From Triparma columacea (Eukaryota; Sar; Bolidophyceae; Parmales; Triparmaceae): 61,803 nt of DNA. The stretch spans positions 1 to 61,803 of the forward strand of contig BRYA01000178.1 in the NCBI GenBank assembly GCA_030267965.1. The letters run 5' to 3'. Every line of letters begins with the position of its first letter. Within the stretch, counting starts at the first letter, position 1. Made by a program: the position numbers and the translations under genes. This document shows, one piece after another, positions 61,148 to 61,803 of the stretch. Below the pieces are notes generated by a model. It was not told the origin of the DNA, made no database searches, and worked only from the letters and a program-made list of their open reading frames with translations.

Positions 61148-61801
61148 CTACCACTCTCTACTCATCCTTTGCTGAAAGCCCTTGATAATGGCCTCTCTCT
61201 TCATTTCCAAACTGGTGTGCTTGGGAAGGACAAAGTTTATGGCTCCATGTTGCATGTAATGCGCCATGTTGCTACTGGATGCGTTGGCGCTGACGATTGC
61301 AATAAGCCCGTCGTATCCATTTGCCCTGAGGTGGGAGGCGATCTCTGAGCCGAAGATGGTACTACTGTCTTTGGTTTGTATGTGCTGGTCTAACAAGACT
61401 AGGTGGGGCGGAGGACTGCCGCCGTCCCCCGACAAAATGATCCTCTGGGCTTCCTGGACCTCGCCGGTCGTCTTTCCCAGGCAAATCGATTTCTTCGCCC
61501 CCAAATTTTCAATGAGCTTCAAGAGCAGTTTTCTCCCGATCATGCTGTCGTCGATGCCCACGACGAAGAAATCAGGTGGGAATAGGGATTCAGACGAAGA
61601 TACCCTGTCGACAAGACACTTGCAATTGCAGGATATTCTCAAGACAAAGCTCTTTCCCTTGGTCGCGAGAAGTTCAACATCGATGTTGTCCCTGATGATT
61701 TCTTGCGTCAGCTTGGAGAATCTAGGGGTGGGGTTTTGGGGGGGCAGAACATAGTTAGGGTTGTTAAGAGGAAGATGGGGGGGGGGGGGGGGGGTCGCCA
61801 C
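61148..61801 (-). CDS. Response-regulator receiver domain protein, 5' end beyond window
   Basis: The final exon of a minus-strand gene that enters from the right edge. A receiver domain is visible: acidic pocket 'VVGIDDSMIGRKLLLKLIE', phospho-acceptor Asp in 'HLVLLDQHIQ', the Ser switch in 'IAIVSANASSS', and the conserved Lys in 'INFVLPKHTS'. The peptide ends 'GFQQRMSREW'. Upstream, 'FSKLTQEIIRDNIDVELL' may be the first residues after an acceptor 'ccctag' near 61723; the Pro-rich sequence before it, with a long C run, is probably intron. Receiver domains in protists usually sit at the end of hybrid histidine kinases, which fits this position, but the kinase itself is not in view. Confidence 0.75.
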   Translation of the reverse strand: MATPPPPPHLPLNNPNYVLPPQNPTPRFSKLTQEIIRDNIDVELLATKGKSFVLRISCNCKCLVDRVSSSESLFPPDFFVVGIDDSMIGRKLLLKLIENLGAKKSICLGKTTGEVQEAQRIILSGDGGSPPPHLVLLDQHIQTKDSSTIFGSEIASHLRANGYDGLIAIVSANASSSNMAHYMQHGAINFVLPKHTSLEMKREAIIKGFQQRMSREW

Positions 61802-61803
61802 TG

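Overview
The window is nuclear DNA from a eukaryote with a compact, intron-containing genome. I read 22 protein genes on both strands, one of them running off the right edge. Introns are mostly 75-280 bases (two are near 430) and nearly all start GTGAG or GTAAG and end CAG or TAG. Splicing them restores frame in every multi-exon gene, and this is the main evidence for the exon models. The gene mix points to a flagellated stramenopile, possibly near Bolidophyceae/Parmales: cilium genes, a cysteine-rich glutamate-receptor-like channel, DUF285 repeats, a fused ThiD-ThiE enzyme and a response-regulator domain. I infer the lineage only from content; no marker gene or rRNA is present. No tRNA, rRNA, CRISPR array or complete transposon was seen.

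Layout. 0.1-3.1 kb (-): START-like multi-pass membrane protein. 3.7-7.3 kb (-): coiled-coil DUF4795/QRICH2-like protein, divergent from a PRA1 family gene (7.3-8.6, +). 8.8-9.5 kb (+): C2H2 zinc-finger protein. 10.1-11.1 kb (-): VWA protein, divergent from an unknown tail-anchored membrane protein (11.2-12.8, +). 13.0-17.6 kb (-): extended SDR, alpha-galactosidase and ThiD-ThiE. 18.3-21.4 kb (-): secreted DUF285 repeat protein with a minisatellite and an assembly gap. 21.9-29.6 kb (+): very large CABIN1/HIR3-like protein.

29.7-46 kb is rich in cilium and cytoskeleton genes: TPPP/p25-alpha (-), a disordered protein (-), a seven-RPEL actin-binding-type protein (+), a coiled-coil FxPxxN protein (-), a long armadillo-repeat protein (+), a glutamate-receptor-like channel (+) and BBS7 (-). 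The channel gene lies between two copies of a junction made of the armadillo 3' end and the BBS7 3' end. This suggests the channel was inserted between two formerly convergent neighbours, and it is the most striking structure in the window.

46-61.8 kb: Tudor-like nuclear protein (+), membrane-anchored group II PLP decarboxylase (-), six-domain villin (+), ZCCHC17-like S1 protein (-), CNNM transporter (+), delta-COP (+), an AT-rich gene-free island, and a partial receiver-domain protein (-). Three gene pairs start within 70 bases of each other head to head, implying shared promoters. Runs of 7-14 G or C are very frequent, including inside coding exons, and are the likeliest places for sequencing frame errors.
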